Source: Geodermatophilus amargosae
Lineage (GTDB): Bacteria > Actinomycetota > Actinomycetes > Mycobacteriales > Geodermatophilaceae
Direction of reading: 5' to 3'
DNA: 51,602 nucleotides
Assembly: GCF_900116515.1 (NCBI RefSeq)
Contig: NZ_FPBA01000032.1
Coordinates: forward strand, 1 to 51,602
Shown here: piece by piece, positions 42,223 through 50,378 of the stretch
How positions within the stretch are numbered: the first letter of the stretch is position 1
Layout of the letters: every line of letters starts with the position of its first letter
Notes under the pieces: generated by a model
What the model was told of the DNA's origin: nothing
The model's database searches: none
What the model saw: the letters and a program-made list of their open reading frames with translations, nothing else
Program-made: the position numbers and the translations under genes

Positions 42223-43776
42223 TCAGAACAGTTGCTGTAGTGGCTCCAGTGCGAAGTACACCACGAACGCCGCCGCGATCACCCACATCAGCGGGTGCAC
42301 CTCGCGCCGCCGCCCGACCGCCGACCGGAGCAGCACGTAGCTGACCACCCCGGCACCGATGCCGTTGGTGATCGAGTAGGTGAACGGCATGAGCGCGATG
42401 GTGAGGAAGGCCGGGATGACCAGGGACATGTCGTCCCAGGTCAGCGTCCGGATCTGGCTGATCATCAGCGCGCCGACGATCACCAGGGCGGGTGCGGCGG
42501 CCTCCGAGGGCACGACCTGCACCAGCGGCGTGAAGAACATGGCCAGCAGGAAGAGCACGCCGGTGACGACGCTGGCCAGGCCCGTGCGGGCGCCGTCGGC
42601 CACGCCGGAGGCACTCTCGATGTAGGTCGTGTTCGACGAGACGCTGGCCGCGCCGCCGGCCGCGGCGGCCAGGGAGTCGACCAGCAGCACCGGCTGGGCG
42701 CCGGGCAGGTTGCGGTCCTCGTCGAGCAGGTCGCCCTCGGCGCCGACGGCGGTGATCGTGCCGACGGTGTCGAAGAAGTCGGCGATCATGATCGAGAACA
42801 CGATGAGCAGCGCGGCGACGACGCCGATGCGCTCGAACCCGCCGAAGAGCGAGAACTGCCCCACGATCGACAGGTCGGGGGCGGCGACGACCTCGCTGGG
42901 GAGGGTGGGCACCTGCAGCGCCCAGCCGCGCGGGTTGGTCCCGTCGGGCGTGCGGGCACCGACCCCGGCCACCGCCTCCACGACGATCGCCAGCACGGTC
43001 GAGACGACGATGCCGATGAGCAGCGCGCCGCGGACCCGCCGGACCACGAGGACGGCGGTCAGCAGCAGCCCGACGACGAAGACCAGCAGCGGCCACCCGG
43101 CCAGCTGGCCGTTGACGCCGAAGCTGATCAGCGGGGTGCCCGGGCGGATGACCCCGGCGTCGGCCAGGCCGATGATCGTGAGGAAGAAGCCGATGCCGAC
43201 GGCGATCGCCGTCTTCAGCTGCGGCGGGATGGCCTCGAAGACCGCCTTCCGGAAGCCGGTGAGCACCAGGACGGTGATCAGCAGGCCCTCGAGGACGACC
43301 AGGCCCATGATCTCCGGCCAGGCCAGTTGGGTGGCGGCGAAGACGGCGACGATCGCGTTGATCCCGAGGCCGGTGGCCAGCGCGAACGGATAGCGGCCGA
43401 CGACGCCCATGAGCAGGGTCAGTGCGCCGGCGACCAGCGCGGTCACCGCCGCGACGGCGGGGAAGGGCAGCGAGGCGCCGGTGATGTCGGTGCCCGACAG
43501 GATGATCGGGTTGAGCACCACGATGTAGGCCATCGTGAAGAAGGTGGTCAGCCCGCCCCGCACCTCGCGGCCCACGGTGCTGCGCCGGGCGCTGATGCTG
43601 AAGTACCGGTCCAGCCCGTTGCGCGGCCGCACCTGGGGGCCGGGGCTGCGCCGCGGCCGGGGTGCACCCGCCGCCACGTCGGCCGGCGTGTCCCCGGTGG
43701 GGACGGCCCCGGTGGGGACGGCCCCGGTGCGGCCGACCGCGCTCGCGCCGCGGGGGGGACGGGACTTCTCGGGCAT
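42223..43776 (-). CDS. NCS2 purine permease, AzgA type
   Basis: The 517-residue protein has 12 to 14 membrane segments of the AzgA guanine/hypoxanthine permease branch. It has FTMAYIVVLNPIILSGTD, RYPFALATGLGINAIVAVFAA, ADFFDTVGTITAVGAEGDLLD and the signature SSNTTYIESASGVADGARTG. It likely imports purine bases by proton symport. The first 55 residues are an unusual proline- and glycine-rich cytoplasmic tail containing a repeated TGAVP unit, encoded by a 15 bp tandem repeat at 43696 to 43725. I saw no purine riboswitch in the 100 bases upstream. Confidence 0.92.
   Translation of the reverse strand: MPEKSRPPRGASAVGRTGAVPTGAVPTGDTPADVAAGAPRPRRSPGPQVRPRNGLDRYFSISARRSTVGREVRGGLTTFFTMAYIVVLNPIILSGTDITGASLPFPAVAAVTALVAGALTLLMGVVGRYPFALATGLGINAIVAVFAATQLAWPEIMGLVVLEGLLITVLVLTGFRKAVFEAIPPQLKTAIAVGIGFFLTIIGLADAGVIRPGTPLISFGVNGQLAGWPLLVFVVGLLLTAVLVVRRVRGALLIGIVVSTVLAIVVEAVAGVGARTPDGTNPRGWALQVPTLPSEVVAAPDLSIVGQFSLFGGFERIGVVAALLIVFSIMIADFFDTVGTITAVGAEGDLLDEDRNLPGAQPVLLVDSLAAAAGGAASVSSNTTYIESASGVADGARTGLASVVTGVLFLLAMFFTPLVQVVPSEAAAPALVIVGALMISQIRTLTWDDMSLVIPAFLTIALMPFTYSITNGIGAGVVSYVLLRSAVGRRREVHPLMWVIAAAFVVYFALEPLQQLF
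43696..43725. repeat. 15 bp tandem repeat in permease gene
   Basis: GGTGGGGACGGCCCC occurs twice in tandem, with a further partial unit. It adds TGAVP units to the cytoplasmic N-terminus of the purine permease and is a candidate variable-length site. Confidence 0.65.
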
Positions 43777-43870
43777 GCGGGCTCCTGCGGACTGCTGATG
43801 CCGGGTGACGAGCGGCGACAGAGTGCCACACGCCGCGCGTGCCCCGGCACAGGTGCGCGCCGGGGGTGAC

Positions 43871-45445
43871 CTAGGGTCGTCCCGTGCCGGATCCCCGCGA
43901 GCACGGACCGCTCAGGCAGGCCCCTCCCCCGCTGCAGGTCGACACCGCCCGCGTGGTCCTGGGCGGGGCGGCGCTGTGGGCCCTCGCGCTGGTCGTCCTG
44001 CTCTTCCTCGGCGACCGGGTGGACCGGGCCTGGACCTGGACCTGCGTGGTCGGCATCCTGCTCGCCCTGGTCGGCCTGGTGGTCATGCGCCTGCAGGGCC
44101 AGCTCGGCCCGCGCCGGGACCCGCGCGGGGAGTAGCCGGCCTGCAGCAGGCGCACGGTCGCCACGGCGAGGACCCGCGTGACCGCCGTCAGCTCGGTGAG
44201 GTCGACGTGCTCGTCGTAGGAGTGGGCGTGGACGACGTCCCCCGGGCCGTAGTGCACCGTGGGGATCGCCTCGGCGGCGTACAGCCGCAGGTCGCTGCCG
44301 TAGGGCACGCCCCGCTCGCGCGGCACGGTGCCGGTCAGCGCCTCCTGCGCCGAGGCGAGGACGTCCCGCAGGGGCGCGTCGGCGGGGGTCCGCCCGGGCG
44401 CGAACTGCCCGCCCGGCCAGGTCACCTCCGCCGGGTGCGCGCGCAGGAAGGGGTGCGCCGCGCAGGCGGCGGCCACCCGCTCCTCCAGGGCCGCGCGCGC
44501 GTGCGCGGGGTCCTCGTCGAGGCGGACGCCCATGCGCCCGGTCGCGGTCAGCCGGTCGGGCACGGTGCTCGCCCAGTCCCCGGCGACCACGGTGCCCACC
44601 GAGATGGTGTGCGCGACCGGGTACTCGGCCATCAGCGGGTCGACCGCGGCGTTGCGCTCGGCCTCCAGTTCCCGCAGCGCGGCGTCGAGGTGGACGAAGT
44701 GGTCGACGGCGCTGCGCCCGGCCCACCGGGCACTGCCGTGCGCGGGCTGCCCGGGGACGACCAGCCGGAAGGTGAGCGCACCGCCGGCCGCGGTGGTGAG
44801 CGTGCCGCTGGTGGGCTCGGTGATGACGCAGGCGTCGGCCCGGTGCCCGCGGGCCAGCGTCGCGAAGGCGCCCAGTCCCCCGTCCTCCTCGCCGCCGACC
44901 AGGTGCAGGGCCAGCCGTCCGGGCAGCCGCACGCCGCTGGCGAGCACCGCCTCGGCGATGGCGAGGTCGGCGGCCACCCCGGCCTTCATGTCGCAGGCAC
45001 CCCGCGCGTACAGCCGGGACCCGGCCGGCCGCGGCGTCCAGGGGTCGCCGGTCCAGCGCCGCCGGTCACCCGGCGGGACGACGTCGACGTGGCCCTGCAG
45101 CGCGACGGTGGGGCCGGAGTCGTCGCCGGTGGCCGCGACCAGCCCCCAGGACTCGCGGCGGGGCACCTCCGTGCCGGGGAAACCGGGCCGGCCGGCCAGG
45201 TCCGCGACGTCGATCCGCCAGTGGTCGACGTCCATGCCCAGGCGCGCGGCGCGGTCGGCGAGCACGGCGAGGAGCTCGGACTCGGCGTCGCTGCCCGTGA
45301 CGCTGGGCACCCGCAGCAGGTCCGCGAGGGTGCGGTGCAGGCCCGGGACGTCGAGGGCGTCGAGGACCGCCAGCTCGGCGCGCCCCAGCCGGCCGTCCTC
45401 CAGCGGCATCCCGGCGACCGGGGTCCCGGATCGCGACAGCGTCAC
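43871..45445 (-). CDS. M20-family peptidase/deacylase with antisense extension
   Basis: The 524-residue protein is an M20 metallopeptidase (ArgE/DapE/ACY1 type). Metal and catalytic residues lie in VALQGHVDVVPPGD, YARGACDMKAG, HLVGGEEDGGLGA and ITEPTSG, with a final YDEHVDLTEL region. The family normally ends near ATVRLLQAG, about residue 436. Here no stop occurs until 43871, adding about 87 serine-, arginine- and threonine-rich residues that lie antisense to the whole DUF2530 gene. The GTG at 45445 has GGAGGAG upstream. It is divergent from an Lrp regulator, which may control it. It probably hydrolyses an N-acyl amino acid or dipeptide. Confidence 0.87.
   Translation of the reverse strand: MTLSRSGTPVAGMPLEDGRLGRAELAVLDALDVPGLHRTLADLLRVPSVTGSDAESELLAVLADRAARLGMDVDHWRIDVADLAGRPGFPGTEVPRRESWGLVAATGDDSGPTVALQGHVDVVPPGDRRRWTGDPWTPRPAGSRLYARGACDMKAGVAADLAIAEAVLASGVRLPGRLALHLVGGEEDGGLGAFATLARGHRADACVITEPTSGTLTTAAGGALTFRLVVPGQPAHGSARWAGRSAVDHFVHLDAALRELEAERNAAVDPLMAEYPVAHTISVGTVVAGDWASTVPDRLTATGRMGVRLDEDPAHARAALEERVAAACAAHPFLRAHPAEVTWPGGQFAPGRTPADAPLRDVLASAQEALTGTVPRERGVPYGSDLRLYAAEAIPTVHYGPGDVVHAHSYDEHVDLTELTAVTRVLAVATVRLLQAGYSPRGSRRGPSWPCRRMTTRPTRASRMPTTQVQVQARSTRSPRKSRTTSARAHSAAPPRTTRAVSTCSGGGACLSGPCSRGSGTGRP
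43872..43877 (+). promoter_or_regulatory. Leaderless -10 box for DUF2530 gene
   Basis: TAGGGT ends six bases before GTG 43884. Confidence 0.55.
43884..44135 (+). CDS. DUF2530 small membrane protein
   Basis: This 83-residue protein has two membrane helices (VLGGAALWALALVVLLFLG and TCVVGILLALVGLVVM) after a proline-containing start with PPPLQVDTARVV, the DUF2530 pattern. Its function is unknown and the family is confined to actinobacteria. The GTG at 43884 has a TAGGGT box six bases upstream. The gene lies entirely antisense to the extended 3' end of the M20 peptidase gene. It is divergent from the purine permease. Confidence 0.88.
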   Translation: MPDPREHGPLRQAPPPLQVDTARVVLGGAALWALALVVLLFLGDRVDRAWTWTCVVGILLALVGLVVMRLQGQLGPRRDPRGE

Positions 45446-45534
45446 GGCTCCTCCTCCCGGGCGCCCGGCGGCGCACGGGTCGACGCTAGGGAGCGTCCGG
45501 CCCCCGGGCCAAGGCCGAACGACTGCGTCCTGCC

Positions 45535-45572
45535 TACGATCCGTTGCGTCACGGGCGGTTGTCGCGCAACGG
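45535..45572 (+). promoter_or_regulatory. Promoter and inverted repeat before the Lrp gene
   Basis: TACGAT at 45535 to 45540 is a good -10 box. Immediately after it CCGTTGCG (45541 to 45548) is inverted as CGCAACGG (45565 to 45572), which overlaps the ribosome site. The repeat is well placed for autoregulation by the Lrp protein. Confidence 0.55.
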
Positions 45573-45580
45573 AGGACCAC

Positions 45581-46018
45581 GTGGACGAGCTGGACCGGGC
45601 CATCGTGCAACGGCTGCTCCAGGACGCCCGCAGCACCTACGGCCGCATCGGGGCCGAGGTCGCGCTGAGCGCGCCCGCCGTGAAGCGCCGGGTCGACCGG
45701 CTGGTGCGCAGCGGGGCGATCCGGGGGTTCACGGCCGTGCTCGACCCCGCCGTCCTCGACTGGGACGTCGAGGCCTACGTCTGGGTCTACTGCGACGGCG
45801 CGCCGGACCCCGAGGACGTCCGCGCCCAGCTCGCCGCCGTCCCCGAGGTGGTCCAGGCGACGACGATCTCCGGCACGGCCGACGTCGTGCTGCGCCTGCA
45901 GGCGCGCGACACCGCCGAGCTGGAGCGGGCGGTGCGCCGGCTGCGGGCGATGCCCACGGTCTCGCGGACGGAGAGCGCGGTGGTCCTCTCCCGGCTCATC
46001 GACCGGCCGCGGGTGTGA
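45581..46018 (+). CDS. Lrp/AsnC-family regulator
   Basis: The 145-residue regulator has an N-terminal helix-turn-helix (ELDRAIVQRLLQDARSTYGRIGAEVALSAPAVKRRVDRL, read across residues 3 to 41 as two blocks) and a C-terminal RAM/ligand domain with VEAYVWVYC, VVQATTISGTADVVLRLQA and TESAVVLSRLI. Such proteins respond to amino acids. The GTG at 45581 has GGAGG upstream. It is divergent from the M20 peptidase gene by 135 bases, the usual placement for an Lrp regulator next to its target. It is convergent with the DUF3027 gene. Confidence 0.9.
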   Translation: MDELDRAIVQRLLQDARSTYGRIGAEVALSAPAVKRRVDRLVRSGAIRGFTAVLDPAVLDWDVEAYVWVYCDGAPDPEDVRAQLAAVPEVVQATTISGTADVVLRLQARDTAELERAVRRLRAMPTVSRTESAVVLSRLIDRPRV

Positions 46019-46039
46019 CCGGTCCGCGCGCGGGGTGCG

Positions 46040-46834
46040 CTAGTCGGTGAGGACGTCGAAGTCCGCGGTGTCGTAACGGGCCGACGTCACGACCTCGGCC
46101 GGCTCCCCCACGGCCAGGGTGGCCTGGCTGTGCGCACCGCACCCGTAGTCGACCGCGACCACCCGGCCGTCGGCCGGTGAGTACTCGTTGCCGCAGGCGC
46201 CGAGCAGCCCGCGCAGCGAGCCGGCCAGCGGGAGGAAGAAGCCGCACGTCCCGCACGGGCCGGGGGCCGAGCGGGCCATCGGCGTCCGCGGGCCGAAGTC
46301 GCCGGCCAGCCAGCGCGCGGCCGCGGCGCCCCGCCCCTCGCGGGACATGACCCGCTCGCGGCCCAGGCCGATGTCGCTCGCCAGCGCCTGCGCCTCGGGG
46401 TCGGCCGCGGAGTCGTCCTCGGCGGTGTAGGAGGGCACCAGCCGCGGGTCGTCCTCGGTGGCCGGGAGGACGTCGCCGACCGACAGGTCGCCCGGGCGCA
46501 GCCGCTCGTGCCACGGCACCCAGGCCGGCGCGAGCAGCGCGGCGTCGCCGGGCAGGAGCACGACCTCGTCGACGGTGACCCCGTCCGCACCGGGGACGTG
46601 CGCGAGGGTGACCGCCCAGTGCCAGCCCACGTAGCCCGGCAGCCGGCTGGCGAAGGAGTGGGTGACCACCTCGCCGAGGACGGCGGGTCCGCCGCCGGCG
46701 CCCCCGACCGGCTCGGGCCCGGCGCCGAGGTGCTCGCCGACGACCGCGGGGTCGCCGGCGGTCTCCTCGGCCGCCGCGCGGGCGAGGTCGACCGCGCCGG
46801 TCAGCACGTCGCTCGGGACGGAGTCGGGAGTCAC
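46040..46834 (-). CDS. DUF3027 protein
   Basis: This 264-residue actinobacterial protein carries the DUF3027 pattern: YVGWHWAVTLAHVPG, EVVLLPGDAALLAPAWVPW, PCGTCGFFLPLAGSLRGLLG and NEYSPADGRVVAVDYGCGAHS. The cysteines of PCGTCG, GACGNE and DYGCGAH could bind zinc. Its function is unknown. GTG 46834 has a GACGAT box six bases upstream. It is divergent from the MFS/DUF2771 pair, an arrangement also recalled in mycobacteria around Rv0875c to Rv0877. Confidence 0.9.
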   Translation of the reverse strand: MTPDSVPSDVLTGAVDLARAAAEETAGDPAVVGEHLGAGPEPVGGAGGGPAVLGEVVTHSFASRLPGYVGWHWAVTLAHVPGADGVTVDEVVLLPGDAALLAPAWVPWHERLRPGDLSVGDVLPATEDDPRLVPSYTAEDDSAADPEAQALASDIGLGRERVMSREGRGAAAARWLAGDFGPRTPMARSAPGPCGTCGFFLPLAGSLRGLLGACGNEYSPADGRVVAVDYGCGAHSQATLAVGEPAEVVTSARYDTADFDVLTD

Positions 46835-46840
46835 GGCCTC

Positions 46841-46846
46841 ATCGTC
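46841..46846 (-). promoter_or_regulatory. Leaderless -10 box for DUF3027 gene
   Basis: GACGAT on the minus strand ends six bases before GTG 46834. Confidence 0.4.
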
Positions 46847-46922
46847 CCAGACGCGGGTGGCCGGCACGCGCAGCCGGGCGACCGGCGTGATCACCACCCA
46901 CCGGACTGCCAGACGGGTGCGG

Positions 46923-46928
46923 CACCAT
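46923..46928 (+). promoter_or_regulatory. Leaderless -10 box for MFS gene
   Basis: CACCAT ends six bases before GTG 46935. Confidence 0.4.
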
Positions 46929-46934
46929 GGGGCC

Positions 46935-48704
46935 GTGCCGTCGTCGCGTCCACCCGGGTCCCGCCGGGGCCTGCTGCGCCGGTCGCGGCAGGAGCCGGAC
47001 CCCGCCGACCGGATGGACACCGCGCCGCTCGACCTCCCCCAGCCGGGCACCCGACCGCAGGCCGCCGCCCCGCCGCCGGACCCCGCGCCCGCCGCGTACG
47101 GCCCGCCGTACGTCCCGGCCCCCGGGTACGGCCCGCCCGCGTACGTCCCGGCACCCGGGTACGGCCCCCCACCCGGGTACGGACCCGCCACCGTCCCGGG
47201 ACCGCCCGTGTACGGCCCGCCGCCGCAGGCGCTCCCGCCCGGCTACGCGCCGCCGCCCGTCCCCCCACCGGCCGCGCCCGCTCCACCCGACGCGGCTGCG
47301 CAGGCGGCGCCCGGGGCCGGGCAGCCGCGGGTGACCGTCACCCGGGTCGCCGTCGCCCGGACCCGTGAGCTGACCGGCGCGACCGTCGCCCGCGTGCGGG
47401 CCGCCAGCCGCGCCGACGGCGCCGCCGAGAGCGGCCTCACCCACCTGCTGTGGGTCAACGCGGTGCACATGGCCGGCGACGCGATGATCGCCGTCTCGCT
47501 GGCCGGCACGCTGTTCTTCGCCGCCGCCTCCGACGCCCAGCGCGGCAACGTGGCGCTGTACCTGCTCGTCACGATGGCGCCGTTCGCGCTGGTGGCGCCG
47601 GTCATCGGCCCGCTGCTCGACCGGCTGCAGCGCGGCCGCCGCTGGGCCATCGGCGCCGCCGCGCTGGGCCGCGCGGTGCTGGCGCTGGTCATGGCCGCGC
47701 ACTACGACGACCTCGTCCTCTACCCCGCGGCGCTCGGCGTCCTGGTGCTGTCGAAGGCGCACAACGTGCTGCGCGCCGCGGTGGTCCCCCGCGTGCTGCC
47801 CTCGGCGATGTCGCTGACGTCGGCGAACGCGCGGCTGTCGGTGTTCGGCCTGGTGACCGCCGGCGTCTTCGGCGGCATCGGTGCCGGCATCGCCGGGCTG
47901 TTCGACTTCCCGCCGCTGCTGTGGGCCACCTCGGCGGTCTTCCTCGTCGCCGCGGTGCTCGCCGTCCGGCTGCCCCGCCACGTCGACGTGCCCACCGGCG
48001 AGCAGCCCGCCGACGTGCTGAGCACCGGCCCGGTGCCCGTCACCGGCCGGCGCCGGCGGCCGGTCAACCCGCACGTGGTGCTCGCGCTGCGCGCCAACGC
48101 GGCGCTGCGCGGGCTCGGCGGCTTCCTGACGATCTTCTCGGCGTTCCTCGTCCAGGCCACCGTCGAGGGCGGCTGGGAGGCCACGCTCGCGCTGGGCGCG
48201 ATCGCCGGCGCGGCCGGGGCCGGCAGCGTGCTGGGCACCGGCATCGGCTCCCGCCTGCACGCCGCCGACCCCGACCGGGTGGTCGTCTGGGCGGCCGGGG
48301 CCGCCGCCGTGGTCACCGTGCTCGCCGCCGTCTTCTTCGGCCTGGCCACCGCGGCCGTCGTCGCCGGGGTGTCCGCCGTGGCCAACGCGCTGGGCAAGGT
48401 GGCCCTCGACGCGATCATCCAGCGCGAGGTGCCCGAGACCCTGCGCGCCTCGGCCTTCGCCCGCTCCGAGACCGTGCTGCAGCTGGCGTGGGTCTTCGGC
48501 GGCGCCGTCGGCATCGCGCTGCCGCCGATCGGCTGGATCGGCTTCACCGTCGCCGCCGCGCTGCTCGTGCTCGCCGTCGGGCTGCTCCTCTGGACGCCGC
48601 GCCGCCGCCGGTGGGCGCCGGTCGACGCGACCGCACCCACCGTCCCCGGCTCCCCCGCCGTCTCCCCCAACGCCCCGACCGTGCCGGAGGCACCCCGCCC
48701 GTGA
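46935..48704 (+). CDS. MFS membrane protein with Pro/Gly/Tyr-rich N-terminus
   Basis: The 589-residue protein has two parts. Residues 30 to 130 are a disordered, low-complexity region made of PAPGYGPP and PGYGPP units with stretches of proline and alanine. From about residue 170 an MFS-like domain of 12 segments follows (LLWVNAVHMAGDAMIAVSLAGTLFF, LVAPVIGPLLDRLQRGRRWA, ALGKVALDAIIQREVPE). It corresponds to the actinobacterial membrane protein usually next to DUF3027 and DUF2771. The transported compound is unknown; the N-terminal tail may bind other envelope or division proteins, which is speculation. It overlaps the lipoprotein gene by GTGA. Confidence 0.88.
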   Translation: MPSSRPPGSRRGLLRRSRQEPDPADRMDTAPLDLPQPGTRPQAAAPPPDPAPAAYGPPYVPAPGYGPPAYVPAPGYGPPPGYGPATVPGPPVYGPPPQALPPGYAPPPVPPPAAPAPPDAAAQAAPGAGQPRVTVTRVAVARTRELTGATVARVRAASRADGAAESGLTHLLWVNAVHMAGDAMIAVSLAGTLFFAAASDAQRGNVALYLLVTMAPFALVAPVIGPLLDRLQRGRRWAIGAAALGRAVLALVMAAHYDDLVLYPAALGVLVLSKAHNVLRAAVVPRVLPSAMSLTSANARLSVFGLVTAGVFGGIGAGIAGLFDFPPLLWATSAVFLVAAVLAVRLPRHVDVPTGEQPADVLSTGPVPVTGRRRRPVNPHVVLALRANAALRGLGGFLTIFSAFLVQATVEGGWEATLALGAIAGAAGAGSVLGTGIGSRLHAADPDRVVVWAAGAAAVVTVLAAVFFGLATAAVVAGVSAVANALGKVALDAIIQREVPETLRASAFARSETVLQLAWVFGGAVGIALPPIGWIGFTVAAALLVLAVGLLLWTPRRRRWAPVDATAPTVPGSPAVSPNAPTVPEAPRP

Positions 48705-49204
48705 CGAACCCTCCCCGCGCCGCCGGTGCCCTGCTGGCCGGCGCGCTCACCGCCGTGCTGGCCGGGTGCGGCGGCGGCTCGTCGTCGGCCGCCGACGCGC
48801 CCCCGGACGTGACGGTGACCGCCGGACCGCAGGAGGTCGCCGTGTCGCCGACCCAGTACTGCGGGTCCGGCGAGGGCCGGCGCTACGACGTGAGGCCGCC
48901 GCTGGTCGAGGTCTCCCCCGACACCGCGATCGCGCTGACCGTGCCCGACGACGTCGCGGCCAACGGCTGGAGCGTGCAGGTCTTCGACGGGAGCCTCGAG
49001 GAGAAGCTCGGCGAGGTCGACGTCGACGCGGGGACGACGACGTTCGACGGCATCAACAGCTCCGACGTGGTGCCGCCGGCGTACTACCTCGTCGTCGTCG
49101 AGGACGCCCACGACGACTGCCTGCTCACCGGCTCGTGGCCGATCGGCTTCCTGCGGGCCGGCGGCGAGATCGGCACCGACCCCACCGCGACGCCGGGCGG
49201 CTGA
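48701..49204 (+). CDS. DUF2771 lipoprotein
   Basis: The 167-residue protein has a lipoprotein signal: ALLAGALTAVLAGCGGG, with LAGC as the lipobox near residue 22. The mature domain includes SPTQYCGSGEGRRYDV, GWSVQVFDGSLEEKLGEVDV and PAYYLVVVEDAHDDCLLTGSWPIGF, the DUF2771 type, with two cysteines that may form a disulfide outside the membrane. It is translated in overlap with the MFS gene (GTGA), so the two probably act together at the cell surface. The function is unknown. Confidence 0.9.
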   Translation: MTNPPRAAGALLAGALTAVLAGCGGGSSSAADAPPDVTVTAGPQEVAVSPTQYCGSGEGRRYDVRPPLVEVSPDTAIALTVPDDVAANGWSVQVFDGSLEEKLGEVDVDAGTTTFDGINSSDVVPPAYYLVVVEDAHDDCLLTGSWPIGFLRAGGEIGTDPTATPGG

Positions 49205-49207
49205 GCC

Positions 49208-49603
49208 TCAGGCCTCGAGGTCGCCGGCGACCGCGCGCAGGACCGCCGCGACCTTGCGCGACTCGGCCCGGTCGGGGTGCCGGCCGCGACGCAGGCTGTT
49301 CGAGACGTCGTCGAGCAGCTTGATGAGGTCCTCGATGATGGGGACCAGCTCGTCGGGCTTCTTGCGGTTGGCCGCGGCCACCTTCGCCGCCACCGACGGC
49401 AGCGGGTCGAGGACGCGCACCTGCAGCGCCTGGTCGCCCCGGCGGCCGGCGACGATGCCGAACTCCACCCGCTGGCCGGGCTTGAGCTCAGCGGTGCCGG
49501 AGGGCAGGGCGTCCTTGTGCACGAAGACGTCGGGCCCGTCCTCGCGAGAGAGGAAGCCGAACCCCTTCTCGGGGTTGAACCACTTGACTCTGCCGGTGGG
49601 CAC
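49208..49603 (-). CDS. Cold-shock domain protein with C-terminal extension
   Basis: This 131-residue protein starts with a cold-shock domain (residues 1 to 65): [20 protein letters not shown] contains the RNP1 motif and DVFVHKDAL the RNP2 motif. About 65 residues follow, with [20 protein letters not shown] and a basic [21 protein letters not shown] helix, as in the CspB-like proteins of actinomycetes. It binds RNA or single-stranded DNA. GTG 49603 has a weak GAGGGAT upstream. Its stop lies three bases from that of the DUF2771 gene, so these convergent genes share terminator space. Confidence 0.93.
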   Translation of the reverse strand: MPTGRVKWFNPEKGFGFLSREDGPDVFVHKDALPSGTAELKPGQRVEFGIVAGRRGDQALQVRVLDPLPSVAAKVAAANRKKPDELVPIIEDLIKLLDDVSNSLRRGRHPDRAESRKVAAVLRAVAGDLEA

Positions 49604-49737
49604 GGTGAGATCCCTCGGTCGCTGTTGGGTGTCCCGGCTCGGAGCCGGCGGACGGCGGCACGGTCGCACCGCTCGCGCCAGGTTAGCCGTCCGGCGCACC
49701 CGGGTTGATCGCCGTCGCCCGCGTCCGGGCCGGCTCC

Positions 49738-50307
49738 TCAGCCGCTGACGACCTCCGGCTCGACCACGCCGAGCCTGCCCAGCAGGTCGAGGAAGACGAC
49801 GGCGAAGTCGTTGTCCTGGATCTCGCGCTTCACCGTGGTCCAGTCGACCTGCTCCCGCAGCGCCCGCGCCACCGGCATTAGGCGGGAGAAGTCGCAGTAG
49901 TGCTCGTCGAGCGCCATCAGCTTGGTGACCAGGATGTCGGTGGCCGCCAGCACCGGCATGTGCACCGAGAGCACGGGCAGCTGCTCGGCCCGCTCGATGA
50001 GGTCGGTCTCCACCGGGTGGCCGCAGGTGCGCCAGAGGACGTCGACGAACGAGTTGCCCTGCACGACCTTGGTCAGCCAGTCCTCGGCCGGGTCCTCGAC
50101 CTGCAGGCCCGCGTCGGTGAGCACCTTGACCACCCGCTCGGCCTCCCCGTCGGGCACGAGGAAGTCCGCGTCGTGGTCGGGCTCCGGCGCACCACGCACC
50201 CAGGCCGCGTAGCCGCCGCACAGGGCGAAGGGCACCCCGCCCTCCTTGAGGGCCACGGCGGTGCGCTTGAGGAGGTCACGGATCTCGTCGCGGTCGGAGG
50301 GCTGCAC
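49738..50307 (-). CDS. Nucleotidyltransferase-fold protein
   Basis: The 189-residue protein has the nucleotidyltransferase signature: [24 protein letters not shown] corresponds to the GG and DxD residues of the polymerase-beta fold, read here as two blocks. [20 protein letters not shown] supplies a further aspartate. It resembles AbiEii/MNT-like and kanamycin-nucleotidyltransferase-like proteins, but no toxin or HEPN partner gene is adjacent. Its substrate is unknown. The GTG at 50307 is the likely start. It is divergent from the EEP phosphatase gene. Confidence 0.78.
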   Translation of the reverse strand: MQPSDRDEIRDLLKRTAVALKEGGVPFALCGGYAAWVRGAPEPDHDADFLVPDGEAERVVKVLTDAGLQVEDPAEDWLTKVVQGNSFVDVLWRTCGHPVETDLIERAEQLPVLSVHMPVLAATDILVTKLMALDEHYCDFSRLMPVARALREQVDWTTVKREIQDNDFAVVFLDLLGRLGVVEPEVVSG

Positions 50308-50378
50308 GGGGTGCGTCTACCCGGCGCCCGGCCGGTCACGCACGGGTGAACCGGCCACCGCCGGGGCACGGGCACTCC

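Noticed and set aside
43777..43883. Purine riboswitch before the permease gene
   Set aside because: No conserved purine aptamer junction sequences or three-way junction could be found in this GC-rich leader.
49738..50307. Toxin-antitoxin (AbiE or MNT/HEPN) module
   Set aside because: The nucleotidyltransferase has no adjacent partner; the divergent neighbour is an EEP phosphatase and the upstream gene is a cold-shock protein.
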